Assembly (NCBI GenBank): GCA_022826885.1
Contig: JAJDUB010000036.1
Span: forward strand, 1-37,841
Direction: 5' to 3'
From: Gammaproteobacteria bacterium
GTDB taxonomy: Bacteria; Pseudomonadota; Gammaproteobacteria; Eutrophobiales; Eutrophobiaceae
DNA: 37,841 bases
The position numbers and the translations under genes were made by a program. How positions within the stretch are numbered: the stretch's first letter is position 1; each line of letters starts with the position of its first letter. Below are positions 1 to 7,583 of this stretch, piece after piece. Below the pieces are notes generated by a model. That model ran no database searches and was not told where the DNA came from. It saw nothing but the letters and a program-made list of their open reading frames with translations.

Positions 1-186
1 TCCTCGCTCAAGTCTTCAACACCCAGGACTTGCCTGTCCCGGCGTTTCAGACGATGGTATTCCTCAGCCGATAGCAGGATATATTTTTCCCGGCCATTTC
101 GGGTTATACAGACAGGTTCTTTTGAAGCCAACTCCTGGATATCGCCAATATGACGCTGTAGTTGAGTAATTGTAACGCTTGTCATC
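1..186 (-). CDS. Phd/YefM-type antitoxin (N-terminal part, cut by window edge)
   Basis: The minus strand opens with ATG at 184-186 and runs to the window edge, giving 62 residues without a stop. The protein starts MTSVTITQLQRHIGDIQ and contains PVCITRNGREKYILLS and EEYHRLKRR. This is the usual Phd/YefM pattern: a short N-terminal fold that binds DNA as a dimer and ends in a helix before the toxin-neutralising tail. The tail lies outside the window. It is downstream of mazEF on the same strand, 93 bp away, so a second toxin (RelE/ParE/Doc type) is expected just beyond coordinate 1. Family assignment is good; the toxin partner is inference. Confidence 0.75.
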
Positions 187-279
187 AGGAAATCCTGTTT
201 TCTATGTAATCTACATACAAGGAATTCTGGGAACACGGCACTTCTTAATTCAGGATTAAGTTTTGTACCCCCGGGATCA

Positions 280-621
280 TCAGGTGAGCTTCAATAACAG
301 TTTAATCTTTGCGCGAACTTTATTCACAACGTCATTACTTGCTTTGCCCTTTTTCTGTGCATGGCGCACGGTCCAGTCAAGACTCTTAACCTGGTCGGCC
401 AGGGCAACGCCTTGTATGGTTTTATGCTGAAGTTCAACCTCAAAAGGAAAGCCTTTGACCTGGCTGGTAAGCGGAACACAAATCAAAAGTCCGGTTTTAG
501 TGTTGTAGAGTTTTGGCGACAATACCAGAGCCGGACGATGCCCGGCTTGCTCATGTCCTGCTGACGGATCAAAATCCAACCAGATAATATCACCAATGTC
601 AGGGACATAAGATGACGGCAT
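280..621 (-). CDS. mazF: MazF/PemK-type endoribonuclease toxin
   Basis: 113 aa, the normal MazF length. The N-terminus DIGDIIWLDFDPSAGHEQAGHRPALVLSP carries the family signature (G-D-I-hydrophobic, then Gx-E-Q-x-GxRPALVLS), including the Arg-Pro that belongs to the catalytic region of MazF/Kid/PemK toxins. The middle LLICVPLTSQVKGFPFEVEL matches the V-P-x-T strand with the catalytic Thr/Ser. These toxins are ribosome-independent mRNA interferases neutralised by MazE. The ATG overlaps the last base of the antitoxin stop codon (base 621), so translation is coupled. No sign of decay; the gene looks intact. Exact RNA cleavage site cannot be read from sequence. Confidence 0.9.
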   Translation of the reverse strand: MPSSYVPDIGDIIWLDFDPSAGHEQAGHRPALVLSPKLYNTKTGLLICVPLTSQVKGFPFEVELQHKTIQGVALADQVKSLDWTVRHAQKKGKASNDVVNKVRAKIKLLLKLT

Positions 622-860
622 TACAGTAATTCTTTTCCTGCCGGCGGGCCAAAACTTACTTCATGGTGGATATTTTCCGAGGTAATCTGTGCCAGTAATG
701 TGTCAAGATTATCCTCTTCGAGAGCGGGTTCAATCACAATTCTACGACCTTCCACGCGGACTTCGACACGTTGTTCAATACCGACCTGTGCCGCATTCAA
801 CACCTTGGCAGGAAGACGCACCGCCGCGCTGTTACCCCATTTTTTCACAGTGAGTTGCAT
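621..860 (-). CDS. mazE: MazE-type antitoxin (SpoVT/AbrB fold)
   Basis: 79 aa. MQLTVKKWGNSAAVRLPAKVL is the canonical AbrB/MazE swapped-hairpin DNA-binding domain (K-W-G-N-S-x-A-V-R-L-P). The acidic tail from about residue 50 (LEEDNLDTLLAQIT) is the toxin-binding part. I chose the ATG at 858-860 rather than the in-frame ATG at 876-878, because an AGGAAAG ribosome-binding site lies just upstream of the former and homologues begin with MQL/MLV. It is the first gene of a two-gene operon with mazF. MazE proteins usually autorepress their own promoter; a good promoter lies about 40 bp upstream. Confidence 0.9.
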   Translation of the reverse strand: MQLTVKKWGNSAAVRLPAKVLNAAQVGIEQRVEVRVEGRRIVIEPALEEDNLDTLLAQITSENIHHEVSFGPPAGKELL

Positions 861-899
861 AACAATCTTTCCTTTCAATGTATAGACATAAGTAGAAAC

Positions 900-928
900 A
901 TTATATTAGCAGGCAACTCAGAAGTAAA
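900..928 (-). promoter_or_regulatory. Predicted sigma-70 promoter for mazEF
   Basis: On the minus strand TTTACT (928-923), a 17-bp spacer and a perfect TATAAT (905-900) lie 40 bp upstream of the chosen mazE start. The spacing is ideal. The -35 is four of six to consensus, compatible with an autorepressed TA promoter. Seen directly; activity is inference. Confidence 0.5.
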
Positions 929-939
929 TGCGTTTAATA

Positions 940-1024
940 GGGGTCAGGTCGCACAATGCACAGAGCCGCAGGCAGGCTACGCACGGGGTCATAATTGCAT
1001 ATGTGCATTGTGCGACCTGACCCC
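940..1024. repeat. Perfect 22-bp inverted repeat, MITE/REP-like element
   Basis: Bases 940-961 and 1003-1024 are exact reverse complements (22 of 22), starting GGGGTCAGGTCGCAC and ending GTGCGACCTGACCCC, with a 41-bp centre. The GGGGTCAG-type ends resemble palindromic elements mobilised by REP-associated tyrosine (Y1) transposases. No transposase is encoded here, so it would be non-autonomous. It lies directly upstream of a broken toxin gene. Confidence 0.75.
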
Positions 1025-1089
1025 ATGCATAGACCCCATGCACACCATGCACACAAATGAAAAGGTTCAAGACGGCTTAAGGTATATAA

Positions 1090-1182
1090 TATAAGGTAAT
1101 AATTATTGATGCTGTAATTGGAAAAGAAAAAGACTTGAATCTTGCAATGTCGCGTATGACAGAAGTAAAGAAATATGACTAA
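1090..1182 (+). pseudogene. C-terminal remnant of a HigB/RelE-like toxin
   Basis: The frame ending in the TAA at 1180-1182 is open for 30 codons back to a TAA at 1087-1089 and has no proper start. Its end, KDLNLAMSRMTEVKKYD, resembles the C-terminal helix of Gp49-like HigB toxins (acidic residue, then a run such as I-x-L-A-x-x-R-x-x-E-V-K). It overlaps the start of the XRE antitoxin gene by 8 bp, as intact higBA pairs often do. I infer that the 5' part of the toxin was lost, probably with the insertion or rearrangement marked by the inverted repeat just upstream. A chance open frame is the alternative. Confidence 0.35.
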
Positions 1183-1465
1183 GAAGAAAAATCCACGTAT
1201 CGGCTCAAGCACTGATGATTTGTGGCAAGAGCTTGGCATTCTCGAGGACATCACAGCGACTGCGATAAAGCGCACCATTGCGATGCAAATCGAAAATGAA
1301 ATGTCTTCACAGAATATCTCAAAGGCGGAAATGGCGCGCAGAATGAGGACCAGCGCCTCTCAGCTTGAACGTATTCTTGATCCTGATAATCAGCGCGTTC
1401 AACTCGACTCCCTGGTCAAAGCCGCTCATGCTGCGGGTAAAGAGCTTACCGTAGCGTTGCATTAG
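1175..1465 (+). CDS. XRE-family (HigA-like) antitoxin / transcriptional regulator
   Basis: 96 aa. Residues about 36-90 form a helix-turn-helix of the XRE type: IENEMSSQNISKAEMARRM, then TSASQLERILDP, then LDSLVKAAHAAGKELTVAL. This arrangement, with the C-terminal strand after the five-helix bundle, is typical of HigA-like antitoxins encoded after their toxin. The ATG overlaps the end of the preceding toxin remnant. With its toxin broken, the gene may be an orphan antitoxin or simple regulator. It is flanked in direct orientation by GTGCGACCTGACCCC (1010-1024) and the near-identical GTGCGATCTGACCCC (1474-1488). Confidence 0.75.
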   Translation: MTKKKNPRIGSSTDDLWQELGILEDITATAIKRTIAMQIENEMSSQNISKAEMARRMRTSASQLERILDPDNQRVQLDSLVKAAHAAGKELTVALH

Positions 1466-1473
1466 ACTTCTGC

Positions 1474-1488
1474 GTGCGATCTGACCCC
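1474..1488. repeat. Partial copy of the 940-1024 repeat arm
   Basis: GTGCGATCTGACCCC matches the right arm of the upstream inverted repeat with one mismatch over 15 bp, in the same orientation. It is a short match but an unusual one, so it probably belongs to the same element family. Together the two copies bracket the XRE gene. Confidence 0.5.
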
Positions 1489-1523
1489 AAAATCCAAAAT
1501 CGCGGCGGACTGAGGTCTGAGTT

Positions 1524-2837
1524 ATGACAGTTGTCAATGAAAGCCCCGAGGCATCCCTGGATGCGGCAGCGAGTGCCGGGACCGCCTATGCCATGTCTGT
1601 TGGCGATACGTTCAACGGCAATCTTGACCGCAAGTTCGATGAAGACTGGGTCGGGATAGAACTGGAGAGGGGAAAAACCTATCGGATTACCCTGTCAGGC
1701 CGCGGAACCGCCCCCGACAAGGCCGAAGACACCATCCTGAAGTTGTTCGATTCAGGCGGGAATCACCTTCTTACCAATGACGACATCGACTCTGCAAACG
1801 GGATATTCGATTCGCGCCTGACATTGACCGTTCTTGCCGGCGGCGCCTACTATATCAGCGCCGGCAGCTATACCAGCAATCCCGGTACTGACAATTCCGG
1901 GACTTATACGATACTGGTTGAAGAGATAGAGGCGGTTACCGTTATCGGCGATACCATCACTGGCACCAGCAGGGGGAACAACCTGACCGGGACTGATGCA
2001 GCAGAAATGATCCATGGACTTGGGGGAAACGATTACATTTACGGCCGCGGCGGTGACGATGAACTGTACGGCGGGACCGGGAACGACACGTTGAACGGCG
2101 GCGCCGGCGCCGACAGACTGGCCGGCGGTGAGGGCAACGATACCGCATCCTACACCGGCTCACCCGCGGGCGTGACGGTGCGACTGCATGATCCCATGCC
2201 GCGAGGCGGTGACGCCGAGGGCGATATATTCGCGAACACGGTCACGTTTGCCTATACGGACAACGGTAATCGGGTGGAGGTGGAACTTCCCGACATCATC
2301 AACCTATCGGGATCGGACCATGACGACATCCTCGCCGGTGACCAGCGCGCCAACAGGCTTTCAGGTGGCCGGGGCGACGATACGATCTACGGTGGACCGG
2401 GCGGTGATGATACAAACAGCGACACCATCGGCGGCGGCCAGGGAGATGACAGGCTGTTCGGCGGCCGGGGCGATGATTTACTGTACGGCGATGAGGGTAG
2501 TGATGTGCTCAGGGGCGGCCCCGGCGCGGACGAACTCTGGGGCGGTTCCGGCGCTGACATGCTGGAAGGTGGTCCCGGAGCCGACGTGCTGGATGGGGGT
2601 ATCGGTGATGACACCTTCGTCTTCAGTTACGGCCATGGTGAGGACCGGATAACCGATTTCCGGGATAACAGGGATTTGATCGATCTTCAATCCTTTGACC
2701 TGTCCGGCTTTGCCGATCTTGTCGTTACCCAGGTTGCAGACGGAGTGAGGGTCGACCTGGAGGAACATGGCGGCGGCGCCATCCTGCTTGAGGATTTTGA
2801 TATTGGAAGGCTGGATGCATCGGACTTTTTGTTCTGA
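1524..2837 (+). CDS. Secreted RTX calcium-binding repeat protein with PPC-like N-terminal domain
   Basis: 437 aa. There is no Sec signal peptide. Residues about 25-130 (GDTFNGNLDRKFDEDWVGIEL to YTILVEEIE) resemble a bacterial pre-peptidase C-terminal (PPC) beta-sandwich. From about residue 145 the protein is built of RTX nonapeptides (GGxGxDxLxG type: GGNDYIYGRGGDDELYGG, GGAGADRLAGG, GGRGDDLLYG), broken near 215-260 by a non-repeat insert. The end (GDDTFVFSYGHGEDRITDF, then LDASDFLF) looks like a serralysin-type C-terminal region with a type I secretion signal. Calcium binding drives folding outside the cell. No protease or lipase catalytic domain is visible, so it may be an adhesin-like or structural exoprotein. 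No type I secretion genes are adjacent. Confidence 0.85.
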   Translation: MTVVNESPEASLDAAASAGTAYAMSVGDTFNGNLDRKFDEDWVGIELERGKTYRITLSGRGTAPDKAEDTILKLFDSGGNHLLTNDDIDSANGIFDSRLTLTVLAGGAYYISAGSYTSNPGTDNSGTYTILVEEIEAVTVIGDTITGTSRGNNLTGTDAAEMIHGLGGNDYIYGRGGDDELYGGTGNDTLNGGAGADRLAGGEGNDTASYTGSPAGVTVRLHDPMPRGGDAEGDIFANTVTFAYTDNGNRVEVELPDIINLSGSDHDDILAGDQRANRLSGGRGDDTIYGGPGGDDTNSDTIGGGQGDDRLFGGRGDDLLYGDEGSDVLRGGPGADELWGGSGADMLEGGPGADVLDGGIGDDTFVFSYGHGEDRITDFRDNRDLIDLQSFDLSGFADLVVTQVADGVRVDLEEHGGGAILLEDFDIGRLDASDFLF

Positions 2838-2944
2838 ATACCATCAGGTTAACCGAAGGTTCTTCACTTAAATTTTTTCTTGACCGGAACGGGCGCCAGG
2901 AGCTAAAGTCATCCTGGTGGTAATGCATAGAGCAGGTAATCATC

Positions 2945-3691
2945 GTGACCTATTGCGTAGCCGTAACGACTGAGAAAGGGCTGGTGTTCGTGTCCGATTC
3001 CCGCACCAACGCGGGGATCGACAACGTCAGCACCTACAGCAAGATGCACCGGTTCGGGTCCCAGAGCGACCGGCAGTTCGTGTTGTTGTCGGCGGGCAAT
3101 CTCGCTACCACCCAGGGGGTGGTCCAGCAGTTGAATAAGGATATAGAGCAATACGCGCCGTTGAACCTGATGACGCTCGCCGGTATGAGCGACGCGGCCG
3201 AGTATATCGGCAATATCAATGTCCGGCACGAGGAAAAGCACACTACGTCCGGGGTCAATTATGAGGCCAGCTTTATTATCGGCGGCCAGATAGCCGGTTT
3301 GGCCCCTGAAATCTACCTGGTCTATCCGCAGGGCAACTACATCACGACCTCGGCGTATACGCCGTACCTGCAGATAGGCGAGGGCAAATACGGCAAGACC
3401 ATCATGGACCGTATCCTGACGCCCGACCTGAGCCTGGAAACGGCCGCCTTGTGCGCCATGATTTCCATGGATTCCACCATGAACAGCAACATGACGGTGG
3501 GTCCCCCTATCGAAGTGAGCATCTATCCTGCCGACAGTTTCTCCCTGGACAGGTATTACTGTTTCGATGAACACAGTGAATACCTGCGGGAGCTGAGAAG
3601 AAGCTGGGACAGAAACCTGAAGGAAGCATTCAACAAGATGCCGCCCATTGCCTGGGCCACCAACTGGGACGAGCAACAGAATACGCAGTAG
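2945..3691 (+). CDS. Anbu-type proteasome-like peptidase
   Basis: 248 aa with a GTG start, giving MTYCVAVTTEKGLVFVSDSR. This is the proteasome beta/HslV Ntn-hydrolase fold in its Anbu (ancestral beta subunit) form. After Met removal Thr2 becomes the nucleophile; D18 (in VSDSRTNAG) and K33 (in YSKMHRF) sit where the proteasome Asp17 and Lys33 are expected. Anbu proteins assemble into open helical rings rather than closed barrels, and their substrate is unknown. The classic Anbu gene set is a transglutaminase-like protein, an alpha-E protein and a circularly permuted ATP-grasp enzyme. The last two are here, but on the opposite strand. The stop codon (3689-3691) directly touches the stop codon of the alpha-E gene. 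Confidence 0.9.
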   Translation: MTYCVAVTTEKGLVFVSDSRTNAGIDNVSTYSKMHRFGSQSDRQFVLLSAGNLATTQGVVQQLNKDIEQYAPLNLMTLAGMSDAAEYIGNINVRHEEKHTTSGVNYEASFIIGGQIAGLAPEIYLVYPQGNYITTSAYTPYLQIGEGKYGKTIMDRILTPDLSLETAALCAMISMDSTMNSNMTVGPPIEVSIYPADSFSLDRYYCFDEHSEYLRELRRSWDRNLKEAFNKMPPIAWATNWDEQQNTQ

Positions 3692-4621
3692 TCAATACCT
3701 GAACCAGGCGTGTTCCACCTGTGCGTGGATGTCGCTCAGGCCGAGTTGTATTTTATCGATAAATTCATGCAGGCCGCCCTGTTCCATCATATTGATGGTG
3801 TCGGCGTCCCTGACCATGTCCCTGGCGCCGGCAAGCGTCTGCAGGGGCGAGTCATTTCCGGGCAGGCGCACCATGCGGGCATGGATCTCTTCCAGGCAAT
3901 GTAAAACACTGCGCGGCGCATCGACAAACTTGAATAAAAAATCGACAACGTCTTCGCCGTTGGGACGCACCTTGACGTGCTGGCGGTAAATCTGGTAACT
4001 GCCTAACGAGTTCAGGATATTAAGCCACAGCAATTCGGCATAAGCGGCGGCGCTCTCGTCTCCGGCGGGCAGAAGGTTGACGCAACCCACGTCGATGATA
4101 CGGGTGCTCATGTCGGCCCGTTCCAGGTTCCTGCCGATGCGCACGAAACTGTAGGCGCTGCCGTGACTCATGCCGCTGAACAGCATTCCCGTTATCTGCC
4201 TGCAATAACGTATGACGCTGTTCAGGTATTTATGACGTTCGCCGGGCCGCATGCCTGATGCCGGATTGTTTTTGACATACAGGTAAAATTCGTTGATGGT
4301 TTCCCAGGCTTCCACGGGCAGGATCTCGCGGGAACTGCGCGCGTTCTCGCGGGCCATGCGCACACAACAGGCCATAGAGGAAGGGTTGCCCTCATCGGTC
4401 AGCATGAACTGCAGGACGCTTTTCTCGCCGGCTTTCCCGTAGGCGCGGTAGAACAGGTCATTGCTCCCGGTAATGCCGATCATGTTCGCCCAGATCCGTT
4501 TGAAGGCGCGGGGCAGGTCCATGATCAGGTTGGCGTTGACATTGACCAGGCGCGCGGTGTTCTCCGCCCGCTCGACGTGGCGTCCGAACCAGTACAGTTG
4601 CTCCGCGACCCGGGACAGCAT
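3692..4621 (-). CDS. Alpha-E domain protein (DUF403), Anbu-associated
   Basis: 309 aa, the usual length of this all-helical family. MLSRVAEQLYWFGRHVERAENTARL is its very conserved start (ML-S-R-x-A-E-x-L-Y-W-x-x-R-x-x-E-R-A-E). Biochemical function is not established. Genomically it is tied to the circularly permuted ATP-grasp enzymes, suggesting a joint peptide-ligating or modifying activity, with Anbu as a hydrolase. It starts 3 bp after the ATP-grasp stop, so the two form one operon. Confidence 0.88.
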   Translation of the reverse strand: MLSRVAEQLYWFGRHVERAENTARLVNVNANLIMDLPRAFKRIWANMIGITGSNDLFYRAYGKAGEKSVLQFMLTDEGNPSSMACCVRMARENARSSREILPVEAWETINEFYLYVKNNPASGMRPGERHKYLNSVIRYCRQITGMLFSGMSHGSAYSFVRIGRNLERADMSTRIIDVGCVNLLPAGDESAAAYAELLWLNILNSLGSYQIYRQHVKVRPNGEDVVDFLFKFVDAPRSVLHCLEEIHARMVRLPGNDSPLQTLAGARDMVRDADTINMMEQGGLHEFIDKIQLGLSDIHAQVEHAWFRY

Positions 4622-4624
4622 GGC

Positions 4625-6070
4625 TCACTCCCTGGACCTGGCGATTATCCAGGTATCCTTGCTGCCGCCTCCCTGGGACGAATTCACTATCAGCGAATTC
4701 CGCACCAGGGCCACGCGGGTCAGCCCGCCCGCCGTTACATATGAGCGATCGCCCTGCAGGATAAACGGCCTGAGGTCGACGTGGCGCGGTTCGATGCGCC
4801 TGCCGCACAAGGTGGGCACCGTGGACAGGGTGACGACCGGCTGGGCGATATAGTTGCGGGGGTCGTCTTCGACCTGCTTCGCCGCCTGCGCCAGTTGGCG
4901 CCTGCTTGCCCGCGGCCCGATGACTATGCCGTAACCGCCTGATTCATCAACCGGTTTCACCACCAGCCTGTCCAGGTTGGCGAGTACGTGGCGCCGTTGT
5001 TTATCGTCACCGCAACGGTAGCTGGGAACGTTGGGCAGCAACGGTTCCTCACCCAGGTAATAACGGATCATGTCGGGGACGTAGGTGTATACAAGCTTGT
5101 CGTCCGCTACCCCGGCGCCGGGGGCATTGGCGATGGCCACCTTGCCTTTTTTCCACGAGCGCATGATCCCGGGCACTCCCAGCAGCGAGTCCTTGCGGAA
5201 TACCTCGGGGTCGAGAAACAGGTCGTCAACCCGGCGATAAACCACATCGACCCGGACCAGGCCGTCGATGGTCTTCATGTACACGCAATCGTCTTCGCCG
5301 ACCACCAGGTCCGAGCCTTCAACCAGTTCGGCGCCGAGCTGGTGAGCCAGGAATGAATGCTCGAAATAGGCCGAATTGTAAATGCCGGGAGTAAGCACGA
5401 CGACTTCCGGGTAATCCTGCGGGCGCGGCGAAATGGAACTCAGCATGTCGAACAACTGCACGGTGTAACCGTCCATGTTCCTGATGGAGTAGTCCTCGAA
5501 CAGCTCCGGAAAGGTAAGCTTGGTCAATCGCCGGTTCTCCAGCATGTAGGAGACACCGGAGGGAACCCGCAGGTTGTCTTCCAGCACGTACATGACGCCG
5601 TCATTGTCACGCACCAGGTCGGTGCCGCAGATATGCGCCCACACACCCATCGGCGGCTTCATGCCGATACATTCACTGCGGAAATTCTTCGACGTGCTCA
5701 GGATATATTCCGGGAAAATCCCATCCCTGATAATCTTCCGGTCGTTGTACACGTCGGAAATGAACATGTTGAGCGCGGTCAGGCGCTGGATCAGGCCTTT
5801 TTCAATCCGTTTCCATTCATTATTCAGGATGATCCGGGGGATAACGTCGTAGGGCCACTCCCTGTCGATGTTTCCCGCCTCGCTGTAGACGGTAAAGGTG
5901 ATGCCCATGGTTGAAATGGCCTGCTCGGCATCCCGCCTGCGCGCAGCCAGTTCCTTGTAACCCAATCCTTCAAGCGTAGCGACCAGGCGGCCGAAACCGG
6001 GGCGGGCCTTTAACCGGGGCGTCAGAAGTTCATCGAATCTGCCTTCTATCGGGTACTGGTCAAGGTTCAT
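4625..6070 (-). CDS. Circularly permuted ATP-grasp protein (DUF404/DUF407)
   Basis: 481 aa, normal for the family. Recognisable blocks are GMKPPMGVWAHICGTDLVRD, YVLEDNLRVPSGVSYMLENR, VVVLTPGIYNSAYFEHSFLA and, near the C-terminus, LDRLVVKPVDESGGYGIVIG, the ATP-binding lobe in its permuted position. Such enzymes are predicted to form an amide or peptide-like bond using ATP, acting with alpha-E proteins and often with transglutaminase-like and Anbu peptidases. It is downstream of a GST gene by 24 bp and upstream of alpha-E by 3 bp. The clearest Shine-Dalgarno (AGGAGG) lies about 17 nt from the ATG, which is longer than ideal, but no alternative in-frame start fits better. The transglutaminase-like partner is absent from the window. 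Confidence 0.88.
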   Translation of the reverse strand: MNLDQYPIEGRFDELLTPRLKARPGFGRLVATLEGLGYKELAARRRDAEQAISTMGITFTVYSEAGNIDREWPYDVIPRIILNNEWKRIEKGLIQRLTALNMFISDVYNDRKIIRDGIFPEYILSTSKNFRSECIGMKPPMGVWAHICGTDLVRDNDGVMYVLEDNLRVPSGVSYMLENRRLTKLTFPELFEDYSIRNMDGYTVQLFDMLSSISPRPQDYPEVVVLTPGIYNSAYFEHSFLAHQLGAELVEGSDLVVGEDDCVYMKTIDGLVRVDVVYRRVDDLFLDPEVFRKDSLLGVPGIMRSWKKGKVAIANAPGAGVADDKLVYTYVPDMIRYYLGEEPLLPNVPSYRCGDDKQRRHVLANLDRLVVKPVDESGGYGIVIGPRASRRQLAQAAKQVEDDPRNYIAQPVVTLSTVPTLCGRRIEPRHVDLRPFILQGDRSYVTAGGLTRVALVRNSLIVNSSQGGGSKDTWIIARSRE

Positions 6071-6094
6071 CGCCGGGTAGTTTGATGCCTCCTG

Positions 6095-6724
6095 TCAGCC
6101 TTCCGCGGCAGCCGCTTCCCTGGCCACGGCCCGTTGCACCGCTTCCCGGCCCTGGACCAGTGCGGCATAGTCCTTGACGTTCTGAAACTCGATGGGTTGT
6201 TTTGCGGTCGCGGCCCAGGTCAGGGTATGTCCTATCAGGATATCCGCGGCGCTGAATGAGTCTCCAAGGATATACCTGTTGCCTTCCAGTCCCCGGCTGA
6301 GAATGTCCAATGCCTTCCGGAATTCCCATCCGGCAGTTTCAATGATCGCCGGCACGCGCATGTCCGGGGGCAATATGAATGTATGTTTTCCCTTGGTCCA
6401 GAGGGGTTGTTCCAGTTCGGAAAGCACGAAGTAACACCACTGGTTGTATTTCGCGCGCGCGGCCGTTCCTGCCGCCGGCACCAGTTGTTTCTCCGGGAAC
6501 TTGTCGCCCAGGTAGGTGACGATGGCCGCCGACTCGGTGAGCACCATGTCTCCGTCGCGCAGGGCCGGCACTTTCCCGGCCGGGTTGATTTTCACATAGT
6601 CCTCGGAGGCGAAGCCGTTGGCGCCGAACGGCACCAGTTTGAACTCATACTCCGCTTCCAGTTCCTCCAGCATCCAGGTTACCCTGAAGCCGCGGGTTTT
6701 GGGGAAATTGTATAGTTGCAACAT
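6095..6724 (-). CDS. Glutathione S-transferase family protein
   Basis: 209 aa. Residues 1-78 are the thioredoxin-like N-domain (MLQLYNFPKTRGFRVTWMLEEL, with NPAGKVPAL as the cis-Pro region and LTESAAIVTYL as the glutathione-binding Glu-Ser pair). The rest is the helical C-domain, with ILGDSFSAADILIGHTLTW as the conserved N-capping region. It should conjugate or reduce a small electrophile with glutathione; the substrate cannot be told. A good ribosome-binding site (AGGTGA) precedes the ATG. It heads the minus-strand run GST / ATP-grasp / alpha-E and is divergent from the Sfp gene. Confidence 0.9.
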   Translation of the reverse strand: MLQLYNFPKTRGFRVTWMLEELEAEYEFKLVPFGANGFASEDYVKINPAGKVPALRDGDMVLTESAAIVTYLGDKFPEKQLVPAAGTAARAKYNQWCYFVLSELEQPLWTKGKHTFILPPDMRVPAIIETAGWEFRKALDILSRGLEGNRYILGDSFSAADILIGHTLTWAATAKQPIEFQNVKDYAALVQGREAVQRAVAREAAAAEG

Positions 6725-6836
6725 CTGTCACCTTTGGTATTCGTCTTTGTTATTCAGGAAAGCATGAACCTCAATGATACGCAAAACCCGTATCTGCGTC
6801 ACCTGCAAGGTTGAAAAAGGGATAGAATCCGGGACA

Positions 6837-7583
6837 ATGAACGATAATTGGCAAACGCCGCCCGATAATCTCGAAATTTCCCCGCGCCACGTGGATGTCT
6901 GGCTGACCTCAACGGAAAAGGGGGAAGCACAGATCCGGGCCTACGCAATGTCCCTGTCGAAGGCGGAACTGGCGCGCGCGCAAAAGTTCAGATCGAAGAC
7001 AGGTTACAGGGAATATATCACCACGCGGGGGCTGCTCAGGCAGGTGCTGTCGGAAACGGCCGGACTGGACCTGGCCGGGGTTGATTTCATGTATGGCGAG
7101 CATGGCAAACCCTGCCTGGACGCGCGTGTGTCCGGCAAGACCGTCGCATTCAACGTATCCCATTCCCACGGCCTGGCCCTGGTAGCGCTCACACCCGGAG
7201 GCAGACTAGGCGTGGATCTGGAGAAAATCAGGCCGGAGGTTGAGTGGCGGGAGCTGGCCGGGCGATATTTTGCCGAAGCGGAATTCCGGGCCCTGGAAAA
7301 TCGCCCGCAGGGAGATGGCCTGAGGGCTTTTTTTGCCTGCTGGACCCGCAAAGAGGCCTTCGTCAAGGCCCTGGGGGCAGGAGTCTCCTACGGCCTCAAC
7401 CAGTTTGACGTCAGCGTCGGTCCGGAAGAGGATTATGCGGCCCTGACCATACGCAGCCAGGATGAAGATGCCGACGGATGGCTGGTAAAAAACCTGCCCG
7501 TTCCGGACAGCCACGTCGCCGCCCTGGCCGTCGACCGGCCTGCTTGCGGCTTTCGCTTATGGCATGTCGGTCATAAACTGTAG
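6837..7583 (+). CDS. Sfp-type 4'-phosphopantetheinyl transferase
   Basis: 248 aa from the chosen start. The enzyme transfers phosphopantetheine from CoA to a serine on carrier proteins of fatty acid, polyketide or peptide synthases. Visible motifs are NVSHSHGLALVAL (105-117), GVDLEKIRP (125-133; metal-binding D127 and E129) and FFACWTRKEAFVKALGAG (165-182; W169, K172, E173). The open frame could start at 6774, but MNDNWQTPPDNL at 6837 matches where Sfp homologues normally begin, so I prefer it. The 3' end overlaps the convergent DacB gene by 13 bp. No carrier-protein synthase is in the window, so its target lies elsewhere. Confidence 0.88.
   Translation: MNDNWQTPPDNLEISPRHVDVWLTSTEKGEAQIRAYAMSLSKAELARAQKFRSKTGYREYITTRGLLRQVLSETAGLDLAGVDFMYGEHGKPCLDARVSGKTVAFNVSHSHGLALVALTPGGRLGVDLEKIRPEVEWRELAGRYFAEAEFRALENRPQGDGLRAFFACWTRKEAFVKALGAGVSYGLNQFDVSVGPEEDYAALTIRSQDEDADGWLVKNLPVPDSHVAALAVDRPACGFRLWHVGHKL

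Noticed and set aside
361..564. A plus-strand small open frame inside mazF.
   Set aside because: Antisense shadow of a clear MazF coding sequence; no ribosome-binding site.
940..1024. A CRISPR array or intrinsic terminator at the inverted repeat.
   Set aside because: There are only two arms in inverted, not direct, orientation, no spacer series, and no T-tract.
2387..2614. Repetitive SSP-rich minus-strand frame within the RTX gene.
   Set aside because: It only mirrors the RTX nonapeptide repeats on the other strand.
6774..6836. The longer N-terminus of the Sfp-type transferase.
   Set aside because: The extra 21 residues do not resemble the family and the start at 6837 matches homologues.
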